Source of the DNA: Vibrio zhanjiangensis | GTDB lineage: Bacteria > Pseudomonadota > Gammaproteobacteria > Enterobacterales > Vibrionaceae | Assembly (NCBI RefSeq): GCF_030161235.1 | Contig: NZ_BSPW01000059.1 | Span: forward strand, 1 to 59,777 | DNA length: 59,777 nucleotides | Reading direction: 5' to 3' | Part shown: piece after piece, positions 7,416-15,490 of the stretch | How positions within the stretch are numbered: position 1 is the stretch's first letter | Layout: the number at the start of each line of letters is the position of its first letter | Made by a program: the position numbers and the translations under genes | The notes under the pieces: model-generated | Told to the model about the DNA's origin: nothing | What the model saw: only the letters and a program-made list of their open reading frames with translations | Database searches by the model: none

Positions 7416-7568
7416 TTAGTTTGGCTCCACTCCTGAACCGTTGCAGTGCTGACATTGAATCGGTTCAGAAGGACAACCTTCTTCTTCCCACTCTTGTTGT
7501 GTACGTACAGTCGCTTTACCTACTCCAGACCCACCACATATGTGGCAAACTTCATTTTCTTCATCCAT
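7416..7568 (-). CDS. Small DnaJ-type zinc-finger protein (50 aa)
   Basis: A 50-residue frame on the minus strand, convergent with the GroES-like gene. It carries two CxxCxGSG knuckles, CHICGGSG (Cys8, Cys11) and CQHCNGSG (Cys39, Cys42), the pattern of the DnaJ cysteine-rich domain and of anti-TRAP-like small proteins. Four cysteines suit one zinc ion. The start is supported by AAGGAAAG upstream of ATG 7568. Such proteins usually serve in protein-protein binding. Its place beside a co-chaperonin is suggestive but proves nothing. Confidence 0.7.
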   Translation of the reverse strand: MDEENEVCHICGGSGVGKATVRTQQEWEEEGCPSEPIQCQHCNGSGVEPN

Positions 7569-7896
7569 CTGTCTTTCCTTGAATTTGTTGATAGCTTTGC
7601 TTAGTTAGTACCAATTCAATCTTAGAATATTTGAGAGCGCTACACAGACTTTCTTACTGCACTTTAACGTCTTAGAACTTATATAACCTGTCTTTAACAT
7701 TATTTCTAAACTCAGTTATAATGGATGTTGACGGACGATTGTGAGAGCTATGAGAACTCACTTTCGAAACGAACAAACCCGTCTATGTGATACACGTCAC
7801 TAGCTGCACATACTAACAGAATGCGCAGCTCATCAACTTACTGTGGTGCTCGAGCCTTTGTGTTTACTGGAACCAGTTTTCATGAAGGATTAGAGA
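7569..7896 (+). promoter_or_regulatory. 328-bp gene-free stretch with candidate late promoter and a direct repeat
   Basis: TATAAT at 7717-7722 lies 18 bases after a weak TTTAAC (7693-7698), a plausible promoter for the late operon that starts at 7897. AGAATGCGCAGCT occurs twice, at 7818-7830 and 7894-7906; the second copy holds the start codon of the next gene, and the first also begins with ATG and opens a short overlapping frame. No other gene is seen. Confidence 0.4.
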
Positions 7897-8592
7897 ATGC
7901 GCAGCTTAATTTCAAAATATCTAGATGTACTTAAGGATCATCAAGTCACTGCTCATGGGGTGGGGGCTCGGCATAGAGATTTACCCTCGCCGATAGAGGG
8001 GGGTAGGTACCTAAATAACTACACCAAATTAGAACTTTCATTAAGTGAACGTGAATTAGAAAAAGCGTTTAGCTGCTTATCTCTTCCTAGCCATTGGACA
8101 GAAATTCAGAACCATATCGGTACATTAAAGTTTTTAGAACTGTGGCGAGGGTTAGAAGAGGTCCGTACTGGCCATCGTTTGCGCATCCAAGTTTGTAAGT
8201 TGAAGGACAAACATCTGCAGATGACCACAGACGAGTTTGAGCTTTGGCTTGATAGTAAGCGTTTATCTAAGGCATGGTTTGAAGTCTACTATTTGACATC
8301 TCCGGAACAGTATCGCTTTATTTGGAAAACTCTTTACGACGTTGCCTTTTATCCAGGAAGAGGAACGCTGCGAGTTTACGTTCCTCTTTTAAATACTTGG
8401 AATACGCATTTAAAACACATCCTAATGTTCAGTCTTCTGAATGCAGGCGTGCCTAAGCACAAAGTTTCACAACACCTTTTATTCTGGACTGGGCAGACAG
8501 CGTCCCAATCACGCATCAACTTAGCTTCAAAGATGATTACTGATTTGAATCCCTCCAATCAAAATCAAAAATCAGGCGAAATGGCATTATGA
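7897..8592 (+). CDS. Hypothetical phage protein at the head of the late operon
   Basis: 231 residues, soluble, with no signal peptide. I do not recognise it. The C-terminal part (NTHLKHILMFSLLNAGVPKH) faintly resembles the HxxR helix region of tyrosine recombinases, but the nucleophilic Tyr and second His pattern are not convincing, so I do not call it an enzyme. AAGGATTAGAGA supplies a ribosome binding site. It overlaps the next gene by four bases, which places it first in the packaging and head operon. Confidence 0.6.
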   Translation: MRSLISKYLDVLKDHQVTAHGVGARHRDLPSPIEGGRYLNNYTKLELSLSERELEKAFSCLSLPSHWTEIQNHIGTLKFLELWRGLEEVRTGHRLRIQVCKLKDKHLQMTTDEFELWLDSKRLSKAWFEVYYLTSPEQYRFIWKTLYDVAFYPGRGTLRVYVPLLNTWNTHLKHILMFSLLNAGVPKHKVSQHLLFWTGQTASQSRINLASKMITDLNPSNQNQKSGEMAL

Positions 8593-9554
8593 ACGAGCAT
8601 AAACAGCCAAAGTCTATGATTACATTCAAGTGCACCTCTTGTGATTACACATTCAAGAGCGAAGCATCACGCATAGAAGAAGAACCAACCCGAGCTCATC
8701 CATATCGGTATTTCGCTATTTGCGACAGTTGTCAGCGCGAAGTACAGCAAGTGCCTTGGGAGGTAGGTCAGTTTTGTGCGGTTCTTTCGGCTACGGGTCC
8801 TAAAACTCAAGAGGGAAAAGCCAAGTCTTCTGCTAATTTAAAGTCTGTTAGTGATAGAGGTATTAGCCGCTTCAATGCGTTAAAACATGGCGCAAACGCA
8901 AAAACTGCTTTGTTTTTTCCTGCTAGACCAGGTAAATATCCTCAATGTGCGACATGTGATGTCGACCATGTTTACTGCGCGATTCAGCCAGCTTGTATAA
9001 AGCGTACTGAATTAATGATGCAGCATTTGATTGCATTTCAGTCGAATGATCCTACTAAGCTCACTGAAATGCACGCCATTAACCAAGCGAACATGGCAGC
9101 AATATTTCAGGACATGATGCAAACCATAGTCTCTGACGGTGTTGCGCTGAGGAACCCCGTTTATGACTTTGATAAAGAGGGTGGTTTTCATATTGGTCAG
9201 TACAAAAATGAGCAAGGAAACCTTGAGACGATTGAAGAAGTAAAAGCGCACCCATTGTTGAAGCCAATGCTTGAGATGTTAAGCAAAAACAATCTGTCGA
9301 TGTCGGATTTAAACATGACTCCTAAAGTTCAGGTTGATCAAGGCTTAGAGATGGGACGAACTCTAGAAAATGAAGATGAAAGAGAGTCTGCCCTTGAGTA
9401 TCAACGCCAGATGAAAGAACAGATGTCAGGCTTGCGGGAGATGATAGCCAACTCCCGTAAGCGAATTCGAAATGACGATATTCTGATAGAGCACAATCAG
9501 GAACATATGGCGGAAGACGCTGATTATATCGATGGAGAAGTCGATAATGGTTGA
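8589..9554 (+). CDS. Zinc-ribbon protein, probable small terminase subunit
   Basis: 321 residues. Cys15, Cys18, Cys45 and Cys48 form a zinc ribbon, and a TGPKTQEGKAKSSANLK segment followed by FNALKHG is typical of phage or integrase-linked DNA-binding proteins. A second Cys cluster (QCATC to CAIQPAC) follows, and the C-terminus is coiled-coil-like and acidic. Its place directly before the large terminase, overlapping it by eight bases, makes it the best candidate for the small subunit that recognises phage DNA. The assignment rests mostly on position. Confidence 0.6.
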   Translation: MNEHKQPKSMITFKCTSCDYTFKSEASRIEEEPTRAHPYRYFAICDSCQREVQQVPWEVGQFCAVLSATGPKTQEGKAKSSANLKSVSDRGISRFNALKHGANAKTALFFPARPGKYPQCATCDVDHVYCAIQPACIKRTELMMQHLIAFQSNDPTKLTEMHAINQANMAAIFQDMMQTIVSDGVALRNPVYDFDKEGGFHIGQYKNEQGNLETIEEVKAHPLLKPMLEMLSKNNLSMSDLNMTPKVQVDQGLEMGRTLENEDERESALEYQRQMKEQMSGLREMIANSRKRIRNDDILIEHNQEHMAEDADYIDGEVDNG

Positions 9555-11145
9555 ACGTATATCTTCAAAGGAGCGGATTGAAATTCAAAGCCGAGCCGAA
9601 CGGGAGATTCAGCGTTACGCAGGCAACCATGGGATGTGGCATAAGCACGTTCATAATGTTGAGTTGGATCCAATGCAGCTGCTCAAAATGGAGGAGATGG
9701 ACCAAAATCTCAATACCGTTGATAACAGTTGTCGCCGAACGGGTAAAACTGCCGTTAAAGAAATGTACTTGCTCGAGCACAATGCCATTCATTGTGACCA
9801 AGAAGGCGGTATTGTTGCCCCGCGAGAAGCGCAGTCTCTAGTCAACCTCAGTTATCACCTAGATGCGATTCGCCGCTCTGACATCTTGAGTGGCTATGTA
9901 GCTTATAAGCAAGGCCGAAAACAGCTGGCTGATACCTATTACGAGTTTGCTAATCGTTCAAAGGCTCGAGCTTACGGCATCATGGCTAACGTGGATGGTG
10001 GTGATTTGACTTGGGCATCCTTGGAAGAAGTAGATGACCTCGACTCAGATCGCTTATATGGCCGTTTCCTGCTAATGATGGGTTCAAGCAGGCGACTTGG
10101 AGCGAGCAAATCAGCGATCAACAATCCCCAGATTCGAATTACTGGCGTCTTTAAAGGTGCCGATGTGCTCAGCGGGATGATTGATTCTGGCGAGTACCAC
10201 TGTTTGCCAACTGTGGACTGTTATTTAGGAATAGAACTTGGAATTCTCAATGAAGAATTCATTATGTCGATGCGAAAACAGCTACCTGAAGATGAGTACA
10301 TCCGTCAGCTGTTGTGTATTAATGTCGCAGCTAAGAACCTCATTTGGGAAAAGTACATCCGATATGCAATTCAAGTGGGTGCCAAGGTTGGATTAGAGCC
10401 TTCTGAACCAGACCCATTCACTTTTTACAAAAAGCGCGGCGTGCTCGCATTTGGATATGATCATACGGGCCACGGTGAAAACTTAGCCTCTTCTCGTTCC
10501 TCGCTAGTCGTTGAAGAACAAGTGGGTAACTTTTCTATCGTCATCTTCGCTAAAACTTGGCACCCAAGCACAGACGAGAGCGTTATTAGAAAAGATATCG
10601 TGGGATTCTGGCGCTATTTCAGACCCGACTATGCAATAGGCGATGCCTTTGGAATAGGGTTAATAACGCAGGTTAACGATGATCTATTTGCTGAGGGTTT
10701 AACGCAAATAGACCGTCGTGCAATTGGTGATGGTGAGAGTACTGCATCTACTTGGCCAGAATGGGCTTTTTCACCATTACGATTTGAAGGCATGGCCAAA
10801 CACCAAATGGCGCAATCACTTCGAAGCGCCTATCACAATCGTCAAATGGTGCTGCCTTATGTTGATGATAGGGAAGCTGACCCAGTTGTAGAGGACTATG
10901 TCAATTTACCTAGGCAAATTAAAAACATCAAACCTTCTCCTGTGAAAGCGGGGAGTTATAGCAGTTATCAAATGGTGAAAAAATCGATTGGAGATGATCT
11001 TTTTGATGCACATATGGCAAGCCATTGGGCTCTAGTAACACAAGGAGCAGCTCCCGTACCAAGTATTATCACCATCAACCATAAGACCCGCGATCAACTC
11101 TTGGGCGCACCAAGTAGCCTAGATTTATTAAGGAACTTAACATGA
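9547..11145 (+). CDS. Terminase large subunit (packaging ATPase and nuclease)
   Basis: 532 residues from the ATG at 9547, chosen over an upstream in-frame ATG because GGAG lies at the right distance. RRTGKT within NSCRRTGKTAVKE is the Walker A of terminase ATPases. Later Asp residues in FGYDHTGHGEN and YAIGDAFGIG fit the RNase H-like nuclease domain. It would drive DNA into the prohead through the portal and cut concatemers. It overlaps the portal gene by four bases. Confidence 0.88.
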   Translation: MVERISSKERIEIQSRAEREIQRYAGNHGMWHKHVHNVELDPMQLLKMEEMDQNLNTVDNSCRRTGKTAVKEMYLLEHNAIHCDQEGGIVAPREAQSLVNLSYHLDAIRRSDILSGYVAYKQGRKQLADTYYEFANRSKARAYGIMANVDGGDLTWASLEEVDDLDSDRLYGRFLLMMGSSRRLGASKSAINNPQIRITGVFKGADVLSGMIDSGEYHCLPTVDCYLGIELGILNEEFIMSMRKQLPEDEYIRQLLCINVAAKNLIWEKYIRYAIQVGAKVGLEPSEPDPFTFYKKRGVLAFGYDHTGHGENLASSRSSLVVEEQVGNFSIVIFAKTWHPSTDESVIRKDIVGFWRYFRPDYAIGDAFGIGLITQVNDDLFAEGLTQIDRRAIGDGESTASTWPEWAFSPLRFEGMAKHQMAQSLRSAYHNRQMVLPYVDDREADPVVEDYVNLPRQIKNIKPSPVKAGSYSSYQMVKKSIGDDLFDAHMASHWALVTQGAAPVPSIITINHKTRDQLLGAPSSLDLLRNLT

Positions 11146-12524
11146 GCCGAATTAAAAACGCATGGCTAGCAATTAGAGGTAGAGCTCTACCTTCTGCGCC
11201 TAATACTTCAGGGAATCATCAGGGTGAGAAAACCACAGAGAAAGGTCACATTGCGGACCCTGAACGCTCGGTACAGTATTTGTATGAACAAATGCAGATA
11301 GACCCTAACCTTAGAGCTTCAATTGTTATGCTCCGTCATATGGACCGTATCGACCCTAGGGTAAAAAAAATTCATCGTCGTATTGCTAGAGATGCGACTA
11401 AAGGCGGACTGAAACTGCACTGGATAGGCAAAGAAAGCGCCAGAGTTAACAAGCTTTGGCAGCAGTTTATGTTAAGACTGCAACTTAACAACCGTAGCAA
11501 ACTGATGAGTGATGCATCGGGTTTGGCCAAAGAAGGAAATTTACCATTGCAGTGGGTGGTGAACGAACTACGCCAGGTAACTAGCTCTATCCGCATGCCA
11601 ACAGAAACCATTATACCTATCGTTGACCAGTCAGGTCGGTTCAAGAACGTGAAACAAGCATTCCGCCAGGTGGACCCGCTCACTTATCAGGAGTTGTGCA
11701 CATTCCCGCTATGGCAACTTACCGTTAGTCGATTAGACCCGGACAATTATGATGATATGGGATGCATGGGCAGACCCTATCTAGATGCATCACGAAGCAT
11801 CTGGCAAAAGCTTATTATGACGGAAGAGGATCTTGTCATTAGGCGCCGTACTCGAGCGCCGCAAAAATTAGCTCACTCGCTAGATGGCGCCGATAAAACA
11901 GCACTGGATGAATATAGAGAGCGTGTTGAAGGGCAGTCGGGAGAAATTGCGACAGATTTTTATGGGAATAAGCTAACGGTGAGTGCAGTCGGTGGTGATG
12001 CTAACATGGAGCAAATAGCGGATATCACTTTACTGGTAGATGCTTTCTTTTCTGGGGCTCCTGCGCCAAAAGGGTTATTTGGTTACGTTGATGGTTTAGC
12101 CCGGGATGTACTGGAAGATTTAAAACGTGACTACTATGAAGAAATCGATGCTCTGCAAGATGCCTTGGCTTATGCCTATGAAAACGGTTTTAAGTTACAG
12201 CTTTTACTGGCCGGATTAAATCCCGATTCTTTCCAGTTCCAAATTCAGTTTGTGGAACGCATGACAGACAGTAAGAACCAACGCGCAGACCTGGCATTGA
12301 AATATCAGGCGCTTGGTATGCCACGTAAACTTTCTTGGGAATCTGCAGGAGTAGACGTGCAACGTGCCGAAGCTATGCGAGAAGAAGAAGCTAACAGCAA
12401 AGACCCATATCCTGAGCATAACGAGATGGAAAACGAAGAAGACGAAAAGCCAAAGCCGCAAGTCAGCATTACCCCAAATAATCAGCCGAAAGGCGAAAGC
12501 GCCACTTCTATCAGCAACGGATAA
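11142..12524 (+). CDS. Portal protein
   Basis: 460 residues, in the normal size range and in the canonical place between large terminase and the MuF-like gene. The central part (RVKKIHRRIARDATKGGLKL; then an ADITLLVDAFFSGAPAPKGL stretch) resembles portal proteins of Mu-like and T4-like myoviruses. The C-terminal 60 residues are acidic, polar and probably disordered. Twelve copies would form the DNA channel at the capsid vertex. Confidence 0.8.
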   Translation: MSRIKNAWLAIRGRALPSAPNTSGNHQGEKTTEKGHIADPERSVQYLYEQMQIDPNLRASIVMLRHMDRIDPRVKKIHRRIARDATKGGLKLHWIGKESARVNKLWQQFMLRLQLNNRSKLMSDASGLAKEGNLPLQWVVNELRQVTSSIRMPTETIIPIVDQSGRFKNVKQAFRQVDPLTYQELCTFPLWQLTVSRLDPDNYDDMGCMGRPYLDASRSIWQKLIMTEEDLVIRRRTRAPQKLAHSLDGADKTALDEYRERVEGQSGEIATDFYGNKLTVSAVGGDANMEQIADITLLVDAFFSGAPAPKGLFGYVDGLARDVLEDLKRDYYEEIDALQDALAYAYENGFKLQLLLAGLNPDSFQFQIQFVERMTDSKNQRADLALKYQALGMPRKLSWESAGVDVQRAEAMREEEANSKDPYPEHNEMENEEDEKPKPQVSITPNNQPKGESATSISNG

Positions 12525-12529
12525 ATGCA

Positions 12530-13618
12530 ATGGCCGATAACCAACGGACTCAAATTAAGGCAACTATTCGTCGTGCTATGAAAACTGCACAAAGCGCGAC
12601 GAATGAACTTGATGCTCAGGCTATGAAAGAGCTGACAGTATTGTATCGTTCTGCGCTGGTAGAAATTCAGCAATTAGTCACTAATTCTGCCGATGAAATT
12701 GGGACGGTTCGTCTTTCCCAGTTGCAAGTGTTAACTAGGCAAATCGAAGATATTCTTATGCAAATCAGTCAAACTCAATCACATATGATTGAGGGATATA
12801 TTGTTGAAGCAGCTAAGAACGGCGGTAATACGTTCTCTACCAGTATTCCGGTTGAGAGGGTATCGCAGTCCATTGACTCTGCGGTATTAGCGGTGCGGAC
12901 GATGAAACAGAAAGATGGCTTACAACTTAGTGATCGCCTTTGGCGTGTACACCAAAATGCAAAAGAGCAGCTAATTCAAGTGGTAGAACGTGCTGTTATT
13001 TTGGGTAACTCCGCAACTGATGCCGCGCAAGAGTTTCAACAAAGGGCAGAAGCGGTACCACTCAATATTACACAACAAATGAATATGGCGAGCGGGTCAG
13101 CGATAAACAAAAAATTGAAAGATGCATTGATCGATGATCAAGGTGCCCCATACCACCAAATTAAGCGAGTAATGCGCACTGAAATAAACCGTGCTCATGG
13201 AGTGGCGTTCCAGAACTCGGCATTTGAAGATGAGTTTGTTGTGGGTACCAAGTTCAAACTGAGTCCTAATCATCCGAAAAGAGATATCTGCGATATGCAC
13301 GCCAAAGCAAATTTATATGGGCTAGGAAAAGGGGTTTATCCTCGCGGTAAAAGCCCATGGCCAGCACACCCCAATACACTTAGCTATGAGCAAGTGGTGT
13401 TTGTTGATGAGGTATCAAATGAAGATAGAACTGGGCAAACCAATCACCTAGATTGGCTTAAGAGCCAGAGTAAAGAGTTACAGAAAGCAATACTTGGCCA
13501 CGATAAGAAAGTTTCAGCACTTCACCATGGGCATTTGAACAAGAGAATGATTGCAACGCCGTGGAAACACCTAGAGCCAGCATTGAAACGAAAGGGGGTT
13601 GACACATCAAGCTTGTGA
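12530..13618 (+). CDS. MuF/SPP1 gp7-like head morphogenesis protein
   Basis: 362 residues. The first 200 are helical and probably coiled coil. The C-terminal domain has the MuF signature: RVMRTEINRAHG, then CDMHAKAN and PWPAHPNTLSYEQVVFVDEV. These minor head proteins bind the portal and may be ejected with DNA. The gene starts three bases after the portal stop. The usual final cysteine of the HPxC motif is Asn-Thr here, a small departure. Confidence 0.78.
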   Translation: MADNQRTQIKATIRRAMKTAQSATNELDAQAMKELTVLYRSALVEIQQLVTNSADEIGTVRLSQLQVLTRQIEDILMQISQTQSHMIEGYIVEAAKNGGNTFSTSIPVERVSQSIDSAVLAVRTMKQKDGLQLSDRLWRVHQNAKEQLIQVVERAVILGNSATDAAQEFQQRAEAVPLNITQQMNMASGSAINKKLKDALIDDQGAPYHQIKRVMRTEINRAHGVAFQNSAFEDEFVVGTKFKLSPNHPKRDICDMHAKANLYGLGKGVYPRGKSPWPAHPNTLSYEQVVFVDEVSNEDRTGQTNHLDWLKSQSKELQKAILGHDKKVSALHHGHLNKRMIATPWKHLEPALKRKGVDTSSL

Positions 13619-13713
13619 ATAACTTGCCCCCTGTTTTTCACGTATAGATAGATATAATGGCTACGTCAGTGATATTAAAAAGGCAAAGTGCCAATAGCTA
13701 GGAGCCAACAATA

Positions 13714-13905
13714 ATGAATACTGCTACCACCTATCAGTCACAAGCTATCTGCCAGAACCAGAAGGTAATTGAAGTTACCTGTATTTGTGGCCATCGAATC
13801 TGTGACAGTGAGGGGATCATTCGTTCTCGCTGTGTGAAGATAATCGAAGGCGAGGCCTTATGTCGCTGTAAACGCTGGGTGAAGGTACCGATAGGAACGA
13901 AGTAA
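13714..13905 (+). CDS. Com-like small zinc-binding regulator
   Basis: 63 residues with Cys at 13, 23, 25, 30, 40, 50 and 52. The CxC near 23-25 and CRCKRWVKVP at 50-59 recall the Com family of Mu, which binds mRNA to allow translation of a partner gene. AGGAG precedes the ATG. It stands just before the cargo block in the head region. The family assignment comes from the cysteine layout and is moderate. Confidence 0.5.
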   Translation: MNTATTYQSQAICQNQKVIEVTCICGHRICDSEGIIRSRCVKIIEGEALCRCKRWVKVPIGTK

Positions 13906-13932
13906 AAAATGAAACCCAGCATCGTCGCTGGG
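13904..13932 (-). terminator. Terminator for the minus-strand lipoprotein operon
   Basis: CCCAGC/GCTGGG with a six-base loop (13915-13932); on the minus strand it is followed by TTTCATTTTTT. It faces the operon 14568 to 13939. Confidence 0.7.
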
Positions 13933-13938
13933 CCGTAG

Positions 13939-14136
13939 TCATTTTTGTATGTGTACCATATCTTTATAAAATTCATTGAACGGAACATTTATTAAGATAT
14001 AGCCATCTCCCTCTAAATTATGGATATAAACCCGAGTTGTTACCTCATCATCTGGAAATGCGTGAGTAACATAATCCAAGTTAATAGCTATTTCCAAATT
14101 ATCAGTGCTCTCGTATATTATTGTGTTATTACTCAT
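13939..14136 (-). CDS. Hypothetical cargo protein (65 aa)
   Basis: A small acidic soluble protein, not recognised, nine bases downstream of the lipoprotein gene and ending at a terminator. The opposite orientation to the late operon marks it as cargo (a moron) rather than a structural gene. It may be a partner of the lipoprotein. Confidence 0.6.
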   Translation of the reverse strand: MSNNTIIYESTDNLEIAINLDYVTHAFPDDEVTTRVYIHNLEGDGYILINVPFNEFYKDMVHIQK

Positions 14137-14145
14137 TTTTAGCTC

Positions 14146-14568
14146 TCATAATGTAATTACGTAATCACTGCCATTCCCTGAATAGTTCGAACCTTTACAA
14201 ATCGACACGCAAAGATCTTTTTGAATTCGCAATGAACTTCCATCTGTTGAAATAGCGTAGCTACAGGTATGTCCCCATGCTCGTAAGGCGCTAGGTATTT
14301 TTGAAGGGTGATCTGCCACTTTAAATGTAACTTCTACTCTACTCATTGGTGTGTCGAGATATGTCCAGTCACTTAAGCCCTCATAAAATAAATCAGAGCT
14401 ATATTCTGCTATTCCAGGACAAGCCGTTAGAAGCTTATCCCAACCTTGTTCGGCAATTTGAACAACATCACTTTTTCCTGAAAACTCAGGTTTAGTTAGT
14501 TTTGAGGAATCTCCACACCCAGAAAGTATTAAGCTAGAAATCACGGTAATATAGAGTCTATTTTTCAT
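14146..14568 (-). CDS. Small lipoprotein, phage cargo gene
   Basis: 140 residues with a lipoprotein signal peptide: positively charged start, hydrophobic core and lipobox LSGC with Cys18 as the lipidated residue. Asp at +2 (CGD) would favour retention at the inner membrane by the Lol rule known from E. coli. Four further cysteines could form disulfides in the periplasm. The family is unknown. A lipoprotein expressed from a prophage in its own transcription unit is a common form of superinfection exclusion or host-surface modification; this is inference. Confidence 0.75.
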   Translation of the reverse strand: MKNRLYITVISSLILSGCGDSSKLTKPEFSGKSDVVQIAEQGWDKLLTACPGIAEYSSDLFYEGLSDWTYLDTPMSRVEVTFKVADHPSKIPSALRAWGHTCSYAISTDGSSLRIQKDLCVSICKGSNYSGNGSDYVITL

Positions 14569-14889
14569 AATGAATCCAATACGCGAGAATATGAACCTTA
14601 TAGCATTATCTAAAGTTTTATACTTTTAGAGTTTTGAAAAATGCGCATCTAATCTCATTTTCATAACGAAGAATTTAATGCTCTGGTTATTGTTTTAAAT
14701 GAGAAAAATTGACCTAAACATATTCACTAAAACATTAATTGTTAATTACCTTTGGGCATTAACAAGTGCATTTTGTTGCGCATTAATTTGTGCGGTTCAT
14801 AACAAATTTAGATAATAGGAGGTGAACCAATACTTAAGTGCTAGTAAATTACACCTGTGTATTTAAACAGTGCAGGTGTGAGGAGATCT
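14569..14889. promoter_or_regulatory. 321-bp divergent intergenic region of the cargo block
   Basis: AT-rich; must hold the promoters of the lipoprotein operon (minus) and the membrane protein (plus). GCATTAA occurs twice (14756 and 14781 area) between short CATT/TTGTG blocks. No gene and no clear integron attC fold is seen. Confidence 0.4.
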
Positions 14890-15384
14890 ATGAGAGAAAA
14901 GGACGATATAGAGTTTATTCAAGTTATGCTGGTAGCAGCGATGGTATTCATTGGCATTTTCTCTTTTTCCATAGCAAAGTCTTACGGTGCTCCGTGGGCG
15001 GTCGCAGTTAAATTTGTCCTGTCAAGTGTAGCGATAGGTTTGGTGTATTGTGTTTATGCTTGGGTTCGGTATGGTTTTATGAGGAGCCCGGTCCACACCA
15101 GCTATTACAATTATCACTATAATCCGAGTTGGTATCATTATATTAGAATTTGGCCTTTAGCTATATTGGGCATTTTTGTCTGTAGTTTTGACATGTTAGA
15201 CAATGCAAACACAGTCACATATATAGGTATTGCTTCGCAGCCAAAGCACGAATTCTTATTTGATGGTGAAAGAGCATGGTACACACTCTGGTATAGCAAA
15301 TTAATGATTTCCATTTCAATAGTAGTAGTTGCCCATATAGTACATCACACCCTGGCTAGCTGGTTGAGACGTCTATTTGACTAA
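14890..15384 (+). CDS. Membrane protein, phage cargo gene
   Basis: The ATG at 14890 has AGGAG eight bases upstream and is preferred to 14857. The product, 164 residues, has about four hydrophobic segments (VMLVAAMVFIGIFSF; FVLSSVAIGLVYCVYAW; IWPLAILGIFVCSF; MISISIVVVAHIVHH) and a Tyr/His-rich loop (SYYNYHYNPSWYHY). I do not recognise the family. It lies between the lipoprotein operon and a strong terminator, so it is an independent cargo unit; exclusion or immunity are possible roles. Confidence 0.65.
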   Translation: MREKDDIEFIQVMLVAAMVFIGIFSFSIAKSYGAPWAVAVKFVLSSVAIGLVYCVYAWVRYGFMRSPVHTSYYNYHYNPSWYHYIRIWPLAILGIFVCSFDMLDNANTVTYIGIASQPKHEFLFDGERAWYTLWYSKLMISISIVVVAHIVHHTLASWLRRLFD

Positions 15385-15441
15385 AAATAGCCCCTCCAAA
15401 CGGTCAATATATCATTCGATACTGCCTGTAATTGGCGACCG

Positions 15442-15468
15442 AGCCCCTGATTATTCAGGGGCTTTTTC
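15442..15468 (+). terminator. Strong intrinsic terminator before the capsid gene
   Basis: AGCCCCTGA/TCAGGGGCT, nine perfect pairs, loop TTAT, then TTTTTC. It separates the cargo block from the protease-capsid gene, which must have its own promoter or depend on antitermination. Confidence 0.85.
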
Positions 15469-15490
15469 GTTTATAGGCAAAGGAAATCTC

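Noticed and set aside
7897..8592. Fourth tyrosine recombinase
   Set aside because: Only a faint HxxK-like helix is similar; no convincing Arg I, HxxR or nucleophilic Tyr.
14750..14830. Possible integron attC or VCR remnant
   Set aside because: TTAACAA-like and GCATTAA segments are present, but no paired core sites or long imperfect dyad can be formed.
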